Positions 29,723 through 44,580 of a stretch of DNA of 64,000 nucleotides are shown here, piece after piece. Made by a program: the position numbers and the translations under genes. The DNA is from Deinococcus sedimenti. Lineage in GTDB: Bacteria > Deinococcota > Deinococci > Deinococcales > Deinococcaceae. Location: positions 1 to 64,000 of the forward strand of contig NZ_BMQN01000002.1 in assembly GCF_014648135.1 (NCBI RefSeq), in the 5' to 3' direction. Within the stretch, counting starts at the first letter, position 1. Every line of letters starts with the position of its first letter. The notes beneath the pieces were generated by a model. That model was not told the origin of the DNA. It made no database searches and worked only from the letters and a program-made list of their open reading frames with translations.

Positions 29723-29836
29723 ATGAAAGTTCGTAGCAGTGTCAAAAAGATGTGCGACAACTGCAAAGTGATCCGCCGCCACGGGCGCGTGCTGGTCATT
29801 TGCTCCAACGTCAAGCACAAGCAGAGGCAGGGTTAA
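29723..29836 (+). CDS. rpmJ: 50S ribosomal protein L36
   Basis: 37 residues, [20 protein letters not shown] and on, with the zinc ligands C11, C14, C27 and H32 (zinc-binding form). GAGGAGG lies upstream of the ATG. L36 organises 23S rRNA near the L7/L12 stalk. It is followed after 2 bases by rpsM. The preceding 114-base gap holds G/C-rich complementary stretches but no gene. Confidence 0.97.
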   Translation: MKVRSSVKKMCDNCKVIRRHGRVLVICSNVKHKQRQG

Positions 29837-29838
29837 TC

Positions 29839-30219
29839 ATGGCGCGTATTGCTGGCGTTGACCTGCCCCGCGAAAAGCGCGTCGAAATCGCGCTCACCTA
29901 CATCTACGGCATCGGCCTGACCCGCAGCAAGGAAGTTCTGGAGCGCACCGGCATCAGCCCGGACACCCGCGTCAAGAACCTCAGTGAAGGCGAGCAGAGT
30001 ACCCTGCGTGAAGCCATCGAGAAGACCTACAAGGTCGAAGGTGACCTCCGCAGCGAAGTCGGCCAGAACATCAAGCGCCTGATGGACATCGGCGCCTACC
30101 GCGGCCTGCGTCACCGGCGCGGTCTGCCCGTGCGCGGCCAGCGCACCAAGACGAACGCGCGCACCCGCAAGGGCCCCCGCAAGACCGTCGCCGGCAAGAA
30201 AAAGGCCACGAGGAAGTAA
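29839..30219 (+). CDS. rpsM: 30S ribosomal protein S13
   Basis: 126 residues starting [21 protein letters not shown], with the helix-two-turn-helix region ([20 protein letters not shown]) and a basic tail that contacts tRNA. S13 forms bridges in the subunit head. It lies 2 bases after rpmJ and 3 bases before rpsK. Confidence 0.97.
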   Translation: MARIAGVDLPREKRVEIALTYIYGIGLTRSKEVLERTGISPDTRVKNLSEGEQSTLREAIEKTYKVEGDLRSEVGQNIKRLMDIGAYRGLRHRRGLPVRGQRTKTNARTRKGPRKTVAGKKKATRK

Positions 30220-30222
30220 GCC

Positions 30223-30618
<396 letters not shown>

Positions 30619-30641
30619 CGCGCACGCGCGCGCCCACCTGC

Positions 30642-30700
30642 CCCGCCTCCACCGCTCACCACACGGTGACGTAAGCCTCACCACAGGCAACGGAGGCGGG
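30642..30700 (+). promoter_or_regulatory. Structured leader before rpsD
   Basis: CCCGCCTCC (30642-30650) can pair with GGAGGCGGG (30692-30700), closing a 41-base loop. Inside, GGTGA can pair either with the upstream TCACC or with the downstream TCACC, giving two mutually exclusive hairpins. Such a switch directly upstream of rpsD suggests S4 autoregulation. The pairing is seen; the role is inference. Confidence 0.4.
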
Positions 30701-30759
30701 CAACAGAGGGCCGCAGACCCGGCCTTCCCCAAGGGGAAGCGCCGCAAGGAGAGTAAGAC

Positions 30760-31380
<621 letters not shown>

Positions 31381-31384
31381 ATCA

Positions 31385-32396
<1,012 letters not shown>

Positions 32397-32423
32397 GCCG
32401 ACTGACCCCCAAGGAGATACACC

Positions 32424-32774
32424 ATGCGTCACGGTAAAGCCGGTCGCAAGCTCAACCGCAACAGCAGCGCCCGCACCGCCCTGGCCCGCGCCCAGGCGAC
32501 GGCCCTGCTGCGCGAGGGCCGCATCCAGACGACCCTCACGAAGGCCAAAGAGCTTCGCCCCTTCGTTGAGAAACTGATCACCACCGCCAAGGGCGGCGAC
32601 CTGCACGCCCGCCGCCTCGTCGCCCAGGACATCCACGACAACGCCGTGCTGCGCAAAGTCATGGACGAAGTGGCCCCCAAGTACGCCGAGCGTCCCGGTG
32701 GCTACACCCGCATCCTGCGCGTCGGCACCCGCCGCGGTGACGGCGTCACCATGGCCCTCATCGAACTGGTCTGA
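32424..32774 (+). CDS. rplQ: 50S ribosomal protein L17
   Basis: 116 residues starting [20 protein letters not shown], fully typical of L17. It ends the alpha operon. AAGGAGA precedes the ATG. A G/C hairpin follows 16 bases after the stop. Confidence 0.97.
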   Translation: MRHGKAGRKLNRNSSARTALARAQATALLREGRIQTTLTKAKELRPFVEKLITTAKGGDLHARRLVAQDIHDNAVLRKVMDEVAPKYAERPGGYTRILRVGTRRGDGVTMALIELV

Positions 32775-32790
32775 ACCCCAGACCCCCTGC

Positions 32791-32820
32791 GCCCGCCCCC
32801 ACCCACCGGTGAGGGCGGGC
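32791..32820 (+). terminator. Terminator hairpin after rplQ
   Basis: GCCCGCCC (32791-32798) pairs with GGGCGGGC (32813-32820). There is no U-tract, so termination may be partial or factor-assisted. Confidence 0.45.
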
Positions 32821-32862
32821 CCCTGCTATCCCACGCCGCCGGTCCGGGTCGGGGTCACGGCA

Positions 32863-32948
32863 GAGGCCCGGCACTTCCCCCACACGGGAGGAGGCACCGG
32901 GCCTCACTGCGGAATCAGCGGCGTGGACGGCATCCCTTCCACGCCGCT
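32863..32948. terminator. Two hairpins between convergent rplQ and the AI-2E-type permease gene
   Basis: A 9-bp stem (32863-32871 with 32897-32905) is followed by a perfect 11-bp stem (32917-32927 with 32938-32948) just beyond the stop of the minus-strand permease gene. They probably insulate the converging transcripts. Confidence 0.5.
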
Positions 32949-32959
32949 GACCGCTGCGG

Positions 32960-34114
32960 TCAGGGCCCGTCGGTGTACACGCGACTGGGGTAGTAGTACC
33001 GCTGCAGCATCAGCTTGCCCAGCGCGACCAGCGGCACAGCCAGCAGCGCCCCGGCGAAGCCCAGCAGCGACGCGCCGATCAGAATGGCGACCAGCACCGT
33101 GATCGGGTGCAGGTCCGTCGTTCGGCTCAGGATGTACGGACTGAGGAAGTTCCCCTCGATCTGGTTGGCGGCCACGAACACCACGATCACCGCCACGATC
33201 TTCAGCCACGCGCCCGGCAGCGTCAGGGCCAGCAGGATCGCCGGGGTGGCGCCGATGATCGGCCCCAGGTACGGCACAATGTTGAACGCGCCCGCCAGGA
33301 AGCCGATGGCGGCGGCACTGGGAATCCCCACGATGGTCAGGCCCAGCCACACAAACACCCCGATGAACGACGCGATCAGCAGCTGCCCGCGCACGTACCC
33401 GCCGACCGCCGTGCCCACCAGATCAGTGAACTCCAGCACTCGCGGCTGCCAGGGGCGCGGAAAGACGCTCAGCATGGCGGCGTTCACGCGGCTGTAATCG
33501 ATCATCAGGTAGATGCTCATCAGCAGGATCAGCAGCACCTGCCCCACCACCCCGCCGATGGACACCAGACTGTTCAGCAGCGTCCCGGTGGAGGACAGCG
33601 CGTTCTGCAGGATCGGCACGATGTTCTTCCCGAAGTTCTGCACGTAGTCCTGCGCCGCCGTGATCAGCTGCTCGCGGGAGTTCGTCAGGCCCGGCACGCC
33701 CCGGTCCGACAGCCACGACGTCACGCGGTCCAGCACGTCGCCCAGCGAACCGATCTGCTCGGGCAGCTTCTGGATCAGCGTGACCAGCTGACCGGACACG
33801 GTCGCCAGCAGCAGGCCCGCCAGACTCAGCAGACCCGCGAAGATCAGCACCACGAAGAACACGCCCAGCCCGCGCCGGACCCGGCCGCGTTCCAGCCAGT
33901 TCAGCAGCGGATTGGCCAGGTACGCGATCAGGAACGCCACGCCGAAATCGATCAGCACCGTGCGGATCTGACCGATGAACCGCCACAGCACGTAGAAGGC
34001 CACGAGAAACACCAGCGCCCGCACCCACGGACTGCGCCAGACGTACTGGAACGCATTCATGGACGGTGGCGGCGCGGAGAACGGAGGGGGAGTGGACCGG
34101 GAGGAACGCGACAC
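32960..34114 (-). CDS. AI-2E family transporter (PF01594-type permease)
   Basis: 384 residues with about eight membrane segments and the family's conserved C-terminal part (FNIVPYLGPIIGATPAILLAL, NQIEGNFLSPYIL, LHPITVLVAILIGASLLGFAGALLAVPL, paraphrased by motif). The family exports AI-2, or is annotated as a general permease, with roles as Na+/H+ antiporter in some members; the substrate here is unknown. The GTG at 34114 is favoured because TAGAGT lies 6 bases before it; an ATG 18 codons downstream is the alternative. Confidence 0.88.
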   Translation of the reverse strand: MSRSSRSTPPPFSAPPPSMNAFQYVWRSPWVRALVFLVAFYVLWRFIGQIRTVLIDFGVAFLIAYLANPLLNWLERGRVRRGLGVFFVVLIFAGLLSLAGLLLATVSGQLVTLIQKLPEQIGSLGDVLDRVTSWLSDRGVPGLTNSREQLITAAQDYVQNFGKNIVPILQNALSSTGTLLNSLVSIGGVVGQVLLILLMSIYLMIDYSRVNAAMLSVFPRPWQPRVLEFTDLVGTAVGGYVRGQLLIASFIGVFVWLGLTIVGIPSAAAIGFLAGAFNIVPYLGPIIGATPAILLALTLPGAWLKIVAVIVVFVAANQIEGNFLSPYILSRTTDLHPITVLVAILIGASLLGFAGALLAVPLVALGKLMLQRYYYPSRVYTDGP

Positions 34115-34120
34115 GCCCCC

Positions 34121-34126
34121 ACTCTA
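34121..34126 (-). promoter_or_regulatory. -10 box, leaderless start of the AI-2E-type permease gene
   Basis: TAGAGT on the minus strand, 6 bases before the GTG at 34114. Confidence 0.45.
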
Positions 34127-34184
34127 CCGGGCGGCACCCCGCCTGCCCCGCCGGAAGTCCGCCGCGCGGACTGTTCAAACCGAT

Positions 34185-34436
34185 TCCGTCTGTTGCGACC
34201 CCAGGTCGGCCCGTCACCGGTCGGCCCACTCCGGGCGCGGAACTCGTTTCGGTCGCACTCGCCCGACCGCGTACACCTGCGAGTCTGGATCAAGCGGAGC
34301 GAATCTCTGACAGCGGGTTTCAGCTTCATTGAAGGGCCAACAGCACGCCCTTCAATTCCACTTACAACCGCTGTCCTTCTCAGGTGCTCGCTCTGCTCGA
34401 CTCAGAGGTATTGAGGGATACCCTCAATACCTCTGA
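34185..34436 (+). repeat. Dispersed hairpin repeat, copy A
   Basis: The 402-base gap 34115-34516 is mostly this element. It holds TTCCGTCTGTTGCG (34185-34198), a core at 34343-34399 ending in TGCTCGCTCTGCTCG, and a perfect 16-bp hairpin (34402-34417 with 34421-34436, loop ATA). Similar cores lie at 49834, 53338 and 53885. Copy A is oriented plus. No gene is seen in the gap. Confidence 0.65.
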
Positions 34437-34516
34437 ACTCTGCTGTGAAAACGCAGCGGTGTCCAGTGCGATGGAGGGGCCAATCGATCCCCCCGTCATG
34501 ACACTGGACGCCGCGG

Positions 34517-35503
34517 TCAGAACGTGCGGGTCACGACCTGACCGGCCTGCCCCAGCGGACTTTCCGGCCCGCCATTGACGCTGACCTGCACGGCCGCCGC
34601 GTTGCCGGTGCGGATCGTCACGCCCTTCGCGAACGACTTCACCGTCCCCGCCGGTGGGGTCCCCTCGAACAGAATCCGGCCGGCGGTGTCCGTGACTCGC
34701 GTCCACGACGGGCCGCTGTACGTGATCTTCACGCTGGGCTTCGCCGCAGGCTGGGCCGCGCCGCTGGCCGGGGTGGTGGGGGCGCCGGGTGCGGGCTTCG
34801 AGGCCTGGCGGACCGGGGTGGGCTGCGCCGCGTCGCTCAGGACACTGACCTTGCCGGGGGCGTTCAGCGTCACGCGCAGGTCCCGGCTGCGACTGACATC
34901 CACCGCCTGCCGCAGCGGCGCGCGGCCCGCGAGTTCCACGCGCAGTTCCGCCTGCGTGCGGGCGTCCACCGGGAACGCCAGGATCGGCGCGCGGCCCAGG
35001 TCACGGTTATCCAGGAACACGCGCGCGCCCGGCGGCGTGACCTTCACAGTCAGGCGCACCGTGGTCGAGGCCTTCACGACCGGTTCCGGTGCCACCGCCG
35101 TCGTGCCCGGCGGGGTGCCGGCCTGGATGGCCGGCGCAGTCAGGCGTGACTGCACCAGGAAGGCGGCCGCGCCGAGCAGCACGGCCCCCCCCACCCACAG
35201 CGCCAGCCGACGCGGAGGCGCCGACCGCCGGGCGGGGGTCACGCGGGGCGTGTATGACGATCCGGCCGGAGCGGGCAGCACGCGATCGAAGTCTGCCAGG
35301 AGTGGCTGCGGATCCAGGCCCAGTTCACGGGCGTAGCGGGTCAGGTATGAGCGGGCGAACGTGCGTTCCGGCAGGGCCGTGAGGTTGCCTTCTTCCAGCG
35401 CCCGCAGGTAATCGCCGCGGATCTTGGTGCGCAGGGCGACGTCCTGCGTGCTGAGCCCCATGCCCTCGCGGGCCTGTCGTAGTGCTGCTCCGAAACTCGT
35501 CAC
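34517..35503 (-). CDS. RodZ-like protein (HTH, TM, PEGA, DUF4115)
   Basis: 328 residues. A Cro/C1-type HTH of the RodZ kind (residues 1-70, GAALRQAREGMGLSTQDVAL), a membrane segment (about 100-117), a PEGA-like beta domain (about 150-225, VTPPGARVFLDNRDLG) and a C-terminal DUF4115/RodZ domain (about 255-328). RodZ links MreB to the cell-wall elongation machinery; the extra PEGA domain is unusual. GTG start with TACTCT ten bases before it. The repeat of copy A lies beyond its 3' end. Confidence 0.85.
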   Translation of the reverse strand: MTSFGAALRQAREGMGLSTQDVALRTKIRGDYLRALEEGNLTALPERTFARSYLTRYARELGLDPQPLLADFDRVLPAPAGSSYTPRVTPARRSAPPRRLALWVGGAVLLGAAAFLVQSRLTAPAIQAGTPPGTTAVAPEPVVKASTTVRLTVKVTPPGARVFLDNRDLGRAPILAFPVDARTQAELRVELAGRAPLRQAVDVSRSRDLRVTLNAPGKVSVLSDAAQPTPVRQASKPAPGAPTTPASGAAQPAAKPSVKITYSGPSWTRVTDTAGRILFEGTPPAGTVKSFAKGVTIRTGNAAAVQVSVNGGPESPLGQAGQVVTRTF

Positions 35504-35574
35504 GGTGCCGTCCAGAGTATCCCATTCCCCTGGCGGGGCGCTGTGAGGGACCGGGCATGACCGCCGCCGCGAAA

Positions 35575-35609
35575 GACCGGGCGCCCTGCGGTAGCAGAGG
35601 CGCCCGGTC
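35575..35609 (-). terminator. Terminator after the ABC permease operon
   Basis: A perfect 11-bp stem (35575-35585 with 35599-35609) followed on the minus strand by CTTTC, 17 bases past the end of the second permease gene. Confidence 0.6.
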
Positions 35610-35626
35610 CGGGGAGAAAGCAGGAC

Positions 35627-38493
<2,867 letters not shown>

Positions 38494-38499
38494 TTTCCT

Positions 38500-38505
38500 A
38501 TTGTA
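38500..38505 (-). promoter_or_regulatory. -10 box, leaderless start of the permease operon
   Basis: TACAAT on the minus strand, a 5/6 match to TATAAT, 6 bases before the GTG at 38493. Confidence 0.5.
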
Positions 38506-38631
38506 CGGGGTTTCACCTAAGTCTGGACAGGTGCGCGCGCCCTCCGCGCCGGGGGGGGCGGCACCTGCCGGGCGCTCCCGTCCGACGGGCTCGTCACGGG
38601 GCGGGATGACACGCGTCACGTGCCGGACTGC

Positions 38632-38637
38632 TATCCT
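38632..38637 (+). promoter_or_regulatory. -10 box of ndk
   Basis: TATCCT, 10 bases before the ATG, which would give a leader of only about 3-4 bases. ATGACA (38606-38611) resembles a -35 but with a 20-base spacer. Confidence 0.35.
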
Positions 38638-38647
38638 CGGGAACGCT

Positions 38648-39064
<417 letters not shown>

Positions 39065-39076
39065 CCGCTCAACCCG

Positions 39077-39120
39077 GACGTGCCCCGCACCTGCCCGTCA
39101 GCTGCGGGGCACGTCTCTCT
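39077..39120 (+). terminator. Terminator after ndk
   Basis: A perfect 13-bp stem (39077-39089 with 39103-39115) followed by TCTCT. Confidence 0.7.
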
Positions 39121-39246
39121 GTGAGCCTGCGGCCCACCTCGTCCGGGTGTTCCCCCAGCAAGTGGAGTCGACGCCTCCCGGGGGACGTGACAGAATCCAG
39201 GGCAGTTCATGTCCAAGCGCCCCCCCACCCCAGGAGTGAAGCCCGT

Positions 39247-40284
39247 TTGAACGCGCTGCCACTTCCTCAGCTGCTGCAGCGCAGCCGGGTCATGGTGGTG
39301 TGCAGCGCCAGTCTCGCCTACCTGCTGTACGCCGGACTGACCGCGCTGGTCGACCCGCCCCGCGAGGGGCTGATGGCCCTCACCAACCCGAAGAACATCG
39401 CGGCCATCGTGGCCCTGCTGACCGCCGTGACCACCCTGCTGCGCCCACAGGCGGTGCAGGGCGTGTACGCCGTCACCAGCGTCGGGTACCTGCTGGTCGC
39501 CATCCTGGAAATTCCGCGCGCGGCCGCCTGGGGCGACATGCCCTTCCACCTGACGCTGTGGCTCACGATGAACGTCCTGGTGTCGTACCTGGTGTTCGGC
39601 TGGCGCCTCGGCACCGCCGTGAACGTCGTCAGTCTGCTGTGCATAGGCGTCAGCCTGGCCCTGAACCGCCCGCCGGACCCCAGCAACCTCGCGGACTGGC
39701 TGACTGCCGCGATCGTGATGGGCGGCACCGGACTGATCGCCTTCTCGTTCATGACGTTCATCGAGCAGAACCTCAGCGCGCACGTGCAGACCGACGCGCG
39801 CCTGCAGGCGGCCCGCAAGGACGGCCTGACCGAGGTGCTGGGCCGCAGCGCCACCGAGGAGGAACTGCAGCGCAGCATCCAGCAGGCGCTGAACAACCGC
39901 GTGCCGCTGAGCATCATCGTGACCGACATCGACCACTTCAAACGCGTGAACGACGTGCACGGGCACGGCACGGGCGACGACGTGCTGCGGTCGTTCGGCA
40001 AGCGGCTGCGCCGCAGCGTGGGCGGCTCGGGCGGGCAGGTGGGCCGCTGGGGCGGCGAGGAATTCCTGCTGATCCTGCCGGGACTGGCCCGCACCGACGC
40101 CCTGGTGGTCGCCGAACGCCTGCGCGCCGAGGTGGCCGACGAACCCATCGCGGGCCTGGACATCACCGCCAGTTTCGGCGTCAGTTCCCTGCGCGGCGCC
40201 GAGGACAACGCCGAGGACCTGTTCGCCCGGGCGGACAGCGCCATGTACAACGCCAAACGGTCCGGCCGCAACGCCGTCCGCTGA
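39247..40284 (+). CDS. Membrane GGDEF diguanylate cyclase
   Basis: 345 residues from a TTG start (GGAG about 10 bases upstream); earlier in-frame starts give non-conserved sequence. Five or six membrane segments (residues 15-170) form an MHYT/MASE-like sensor part without a recognised name. The GGDEF domain has GGEEF at 269-273, so it should be active, but no inhibitory RxxD five residues before it. It synthesises c-di-GMP from two GTP. Confidence 0.88.
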   Translation: MNALPLPQLLQRSRVMVVCSASLAYLLYAGLTALVDPPREGLMALTNPKNIAAIVALLTAVTTLLRPQAVQGVYAVTSVGYLLVAILEIPRAAAWGDMPFHLTLWLTMNVLVSYLVFGWRLGTAVNVVSLLCIGVSLALNRPPDPSNLADWLTAAIVMGGTGLIAFSFMTFIEQNLSAHVQTDARLQAARKDGLTEVLGRSATEEELQRSIQQALNNRVPLSIIVTDIDHFKRVNDVHGHGTGDDVLRSFGKRLRRSVGGSGGQVGRWGGEEFLLILPGLARTDALVVAERLRAEVADEPIAGLDITASFGVSSLRGAEDNAEDLFARADSAMYNAKRSGRNAVR

Positions 40285-40296
40285 GCCTCTGGGGCT

Positions 40297-40770
40297 TCAG
40301 CGGCGGAAGGCGGGCAGCAGCGCGGCGTCCTCCTGCGTGGCGTACCCGCGCGTGACCACCCGCAGGCCCTGCGCGGTCGTCAGGATCAGCGTGTCGCCCA
40401 GCCGCGAGCCGGTCGCCGGGTGCAGCGCCTCGCCCTGCGGGGTCGTGACCGCCTGCGCGTCCGGACCGGCCAGCTCCTGAGCGGTAAACCGGGGCGACTG
40501 GATGTCCAGCATCCAGCTCAGCGGGCGCGCATCACTGTCGTACTGCACCACCACGCCCTGCGCGTCCAGCGGTGGGCGGGTGGTCCACGTGGCGCGGCGC
40601 AGCCCACCCCCGATCCGCTCGCGGGAGTCCGCCTGCGCGTCGAACGATCCGGTCGCCGTGAACAGGGTCCTGGCGACCAGATCCTCACCCTCCGTCCCGT
40701 CCCTGGCCGCACCGCCGGGCTTGCAGGCAGTCAGGAGCAGCAGGGGCAGCAGCAGGTGAACGGGGCGCAT
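40297..40770 (-). CDS. Putative lipoprotein
   Basis: 157 residues from ATG at 40770 (MRPVHLLLPLLLLTACKPGG). The lipobox LTAC indicates a lipid-modified cysteine at residue 16 after signal peptidase II cleavage. The mature part is beta-rich with no recognised domain. TACGTT lies 7 bases before the ATG. The 3' end is 12 bases from the convergent GGDEF gene. Confidence 0.75.
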   Translation of the reverse strand: MRPVHLLLPLLLLTACKPGGAARDGTEGEDLVARTLFTATGSFDAQADSRERIGGGLRRATWTTRPPLDAQGVVVQYDSDARPLSWMLDIQSPRFTAQELAGPDAQAVTTPQGEALHPATGSRLGDTLILTTAQGLRVVTRGYATQEDAALLPAFRR

Positions 40771-40777
40771 GCCCCCG

Positions 40778-40783
40778 AACGTA
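40778..40783 (-). promoter_or_regulatory. -10 box, leaderless start of the lipoprotein gene
   Basis: TACGTT on the minus strand, 7 bases before the ATG at 40770. Confidence 0.4.
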
Positions 40784-40845
40784 CACCCACCCCGGCAGGG
40801 CATCTGTCATGCGACGCGCCAATCCGGGCCGTGCCAGCATGAGGC

Positions 40846-41169
40846 GTGAGCCCCCACCACCTCGCCCTGCTGGTCACCGCCGCGCTGCTGAGCGCGCTGC
40901 TGGCGCTGGGCCTGAGCCTGCAACTCGGCTGGCGGCGGGACGCGGCCCGCTGGCCGCACCACGCGCTGTTCTTCCTGACCTGCGCCGGGACGCTGCTCAG
41001 CGTGGGACTGGCGTGGCGGGCCGGGGCCGCCGCGTGGGCGCTGCTGCCCGCGCTGGCGCTGCTGCTGAGCATGCCCCGCACCCGCCCGGGCCGCGCCGAC
41101 CACTGGCAGCGCGCCCTGCTGGGTGCCGCCGCGTTTACCGCCGGAGCCCTGACCTCCTGGGGCACCTGA
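40846..41169 (+). CDS. Small membrane protein, hypothetical
   Basis: 107 residues from a GTG start, with three to four hydrophobic segments (about 5-27, 40-58, 64-76, 88-104). No family recognised. It is divergent from the lipoprotein gene and 43 bases before the nitroreductase gene, which has its own -10 box. Confidence 0.65.
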   Translation: MSPHHLALLVTAALLSALLALGLSLQLGWRRDAARWPHHALFFLTCAGTLLSVGLAWRAGAAAWALLPALALLLSMPRTRPGRADHWQRALLGAAAFTAGALTSWGT

Positions 41170-41200
41170 GCGGCCCGCGTGGCCAGTCTGCCCACACTGC

Positions 41201-41206
41201 TAGCCT
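41201..41206 (+). promoter_or_regulatory. -10 box, leaderless start of the nitroreductase gene
   Basis: TAGCCT, 6 bases before the ATG at 41213. Confidence 0.4.
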
Positions 41207-41212
41207 GCCCGC

Positions 41213-42013
41213 ATGGACCTGATCGACGGCATGCTCGCGCGGCGCACCACCAACGGCCCCTTCCGCCCGGACCCGGTCAGCCGCGACCACCAGCACCTCC
41301 TGATGCGCGTCGCGCAGGCCGCGCCCAGCCACTTCAACAGCCAGCCGTGGCGTTTCGTCTTGATCGAGAACCCGGGCACCATTGCGCAGGTCGCCGCCAT
41401 CGCCGGGCAGAGCATGACCGAACTCATCGAGGGCGGCGTGTTCTTCGAACGCTACCGCCGCTACTTCCGCTTCACGCAGCAGGAAATGGAGGACCGGCGC
41501 GACGGCATCCACATTGACCACCTGCCCGGCCCGCTGAAACCCTTCACGCGGCAGGTGTTCAGCGACGCCGGACTGAAACTCATGCGGCAACTCGGTGTCC
41601 CGAAAAAACTCGGGGAGGACAACCGCAAACTCGTCGCGGGCAGCCCCCTGCTGCTCGCCGCCCTGCTCGACAAGGGCGAGTACCGCCCCGGCGAACTGTC
41701 CGGCTTCTACTCCGTGTTCGGCCTGGGCGCCGCCATGGAGAACATCTGGAACGCCGTCGGCGCGCTCGGCATGGGCATCCAGTTCGTCAGCACGCCCATG
41801 GAGATCCCCCGCCACTGGCAGGCCATCCAGGACCTGCTGCGCGTCCCGGACGACCTGGAACTCATGGCCGTGTACCGCCTGGGGTACCTGCCGCACGAGC
41901 AGGCGCGGCCCAGCATCGACTGGAGCAGCCGCCACCGCAAACGCCTCGATCAGTTCGTCGGCCGCGACACCTGCGACCAGCCGGAACGCGATCCCGGGGC
42001 AGAGGGGTTCTGA
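41213..42013 (+). CDS. Nitroreductase family protein
   Basis: 266 residues. The N-terminal [18 protein letters not shown] and [17 protein letters not shown] segments are the FMN-binding pattern of the nitroreductase superfamily, followed by the [22 protein letters not shown] helix and [10 protein letters not shown]. The enzyme is a flavin-dependent NAD(P)H oxidoreductase with an unknown substrate. It is larger than the minimal NfsB type by about 50 residues, mostly an insert around residues 80-140. Confidence 0.87.
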   Translation: MDLIDGMLARRTTNGPFRPDPVSRDHQHLLMRVAQAAPSHFNSQPWRFVLIENPGTIAQVAAIAGQSMTELIEGGVFFERYRRYFRFTQQEMEDRRDGIHIDHLPGPLKPFTRQVFSDAGLKLMRQLGVPKKLGEDNRKLVAGSPLLLAALLDKGEYRPGELSGFYSVFGLGAAMENIWNAVGALGMGIQFVSTPMEIPRHWQAIQDLLRVPDDLELMAVYRLGYLPHEQARPSIDWSSRHRKRLDQFVGRDTCDQPERDPGAEGF

Positions 42014-42070
42014 AGGAACCCAGGGACGATAGGGGGAGCTGGGAGCGAAGAGGAAGCCCCACATTTCTGC

Positions 42071-42096
42071 TTGCGCCAAACTGGTTTGTGTCGCAA
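42071..42096. promoter_or_regulatory. Imperfect palindrome upstream of the membrane/wHTH operon
   Basis: TTGCG...CAAAC and GTTTG...CGCAA arms (42071-42081 and 42084-42096) face each other just before the first gene of the operon. It is a candidate operator for the winged-helix regulator encoded as the third gene. Confidence 0.35.
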
Positions 42097-42105
42097 ACTT
42101 CATGC

Positions 42106-42447
42106 ATGTCCCATCCCCACCCACCGTCTGGCATGCCCACCTCCTGGCAGATCACCGCGCCGGAGGGACGCCGCGCCCTGATCCCGCTGCTGACCCTGGC
42201 GACCCTGGGCACCGTCCACCAGACCGGATTCGGGGTCACGACCTGGGCGTGGGTGATCACGGTTGCCGGAGTCCTGATCGCCGCGGCGTGCCGCTCCCGT
42301 CCCGCCGGTGTCCTGCTGGGCCTGGGCGCCCTGCTCTTCGCACTGGGCCTGCTGACCACCCAGACCCCGCTGCTCCTGAGCGGCCTGCTCGTCGCCCTCT
42401 GCGCTCCGGGTGCCGCGCGCACCCGGCGTGGGGGAGGGCACGCGTGA
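42106..42447 (+). CDS. Small membrane protein, hypothetical
   Basis: 113 residues from ATG at 42106 (an in-frame GTG at 42088 is also possible). Three membrane segments (about residues 28-45, 48-64, 67-100). No domain recognised. Its stop overlaps the next GTG (GTGA), so it is coupled to a second membrane protein and a winged-helix regulator. Confidence 0.65.
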   Translation: MSHPHPPSGMPTSWQITAPEGRRALIPLLTLATLGTVHQTGFGVTTWAWVITVAGVLIAAACRSRPAGVLLGLGALLFALGLLTTQTPLLLSGLLVALCAPGAARTRRGGGHA

Positions 42448-43118
42448 CCGCCCATCACCCCGACCCTGCCGACTACGCCCGCCTTCAGGACCTGACAGCC
42501 CGGTACAGCCGCTACTCGGCCAGCGCGCTGGGGCTGGGGCACCTGTACGGCGCGGTGACCATCCCCCTGACCTACCTGCTGGCCCGCGCCGACCTGAACG
42601 CCCCCGCACTGATGCTGTGGGCCGCCGCCGTCAGCGCCGGCTTCGTGACCCTCGTGCGCCTGACGCGGCGGCAGTACCAGACCCTCGGGGCCGTGACCGA
42701 ACAGACCCGCTCACAGCGCGGCTTCGCGTGGGGCCTGCTGGCTGGCGCGGCAGCGGGCACGCTGCTTGCGCTGCTGGCGGAACGCACCGGGCTGATCGGG
42801 TCAGCCTTCCCGGCGCTGGCGCCCCTGACCGTTCCGTCCGGACTGGCGCTGCTGCTCGCCCTGACCGGAACCGTCCGCCTGACAGGCCGATCCGACACCC
42901 GCACCGTGGGTCTTGGCCTGCTGCTGCTGTGCGGGGCACTCGTTGCCGGACACACCGACTTCACGGAGGGCTGGCGGGTCACCGCGCAGTGGTTTGTTAT
43001 CACTGCGCTGTCCCTGGGTCTGATCCGGCTCGGGTGGACGCAGCACACGCAGGCCCGGCGAGTGGCCACCGACCTGCGTGACCTGCGCGCCCGCCTGAAC
43101 CTGAGTCCCCTCCAGTGA
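42444..43118 (+). CDS. Membrane protein, hypothetical
   Basis: 224 residues from a GTG overlapping the previous stop. Six hydrophobic segments and a basic C-terminal tail ([15 protein letters not shown]). The composition resembles membrane proteins that sit beside ArsR/wHTH regulators and may sense or control membrane state, but no known family is seen. It overlaps the regulator gene by 4 bases. Confidence 0.65.
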   Translation: MTAHHPDPADYARLQDLTARYSRYSASALGLGHLYGAVTIPLTYLLARADLNAPALMLWAAAVSAGFVTLVRLTRRQYQTLGAVTEQTRSQRGFAWGLLAGAAAGTLLALLAERTGLIGSAFPALAPLTVPSGLALLLALTGTVRLTGRSDTRTVGLGLLLLCGALVAGHTDFTEGWRVTAQWFVITALSLGLIRLGWTQHTQARRVATDLRDLRARLNLSPLQ

Positions 43119-43441
43119 GCACCGCGCCGCCCGAATCCCAGACTCTCAACGCGCTGCTGGGCCTGAACCGCGTGATTCACGAACCCGTTCGCCTGGCCAT
43201 CATGAGCGTCCTGGCGGGCGCGCAGGACGTGGAATTCAAGTACCTGGAAGCTGCGCTGGGCCTCAGCCGCGGCAACCTCAGCAGTCACGCCGCCAAACTG
43301 GAAGACGCCGGGTATCTGGAAGTGCACAAGGCCTTCCGGGGCAAGCTGCCCGTCACCAGTTACCGCATCACGCCGCTGGGACAGCAGACGTTGGACACCT
43401 ACTGGGCCGCCCTGCGCGGCGCCGCGCCCCCACCTGCCTGA
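43115..43441 (+). CDS. Winged-helix transcriptional regulator
   Basis: 108 residues from a GTG overlapping the previous stop. The HTH_27/MarR-like domain is clear ([49 protein letters not shown], then a beta-wing). Such small regulators usually repress their own operon. The two upstream genes are membrane proteins in the same transcript, so a sensor/antagonist arrangement is plausible. Confidence 0.85.
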   Translation: MSTAPPESQTLNALLGLNRVIHEPVRLAIMSVLAGAQDVEFKYLEAALGLSRGNLSSHAAKLEDAGYLEVHKAFRGKLPVTSYRITPLGQQTLDTYWAALRGAAPPPA

Positions 43442-43542
43442 CGTCCCGCACCGCGCACGGCCGGGCTTCACCCTCCCTTGAGGAAACTGCCACGCGCCCA
43501 GGCAGGTGGGCGGCGCAGAATGCCTCCCTGGAGGGCACCACC

Positions 43543-44442
<900 letters not shown>

Positions 44443-44457
44443 CCGCATAGACTCCCC

Positions 44458-44491
44458 GCCTCACCGCGCCCCCGTTCCCTGACGGTGAGGC
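44458..44491 (+). terminator. Hairpin after the aldo/keto reductase gene
   Basis: GCCTCACCG (44458-44466) pairs with CGGTGAGGC (44483-44491). No U-tract, so termination is uncertain. Confidence 0.4.
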
Positions 44492-44580
44492 GCGGTGAGT
44501 CGTGCATGGACGTTTGCTGAACCTCCAACCGTGGCGCGTGTTCCCCCTGCACCCGGCCAAAGGCGCGCAGAATGCGGCGC

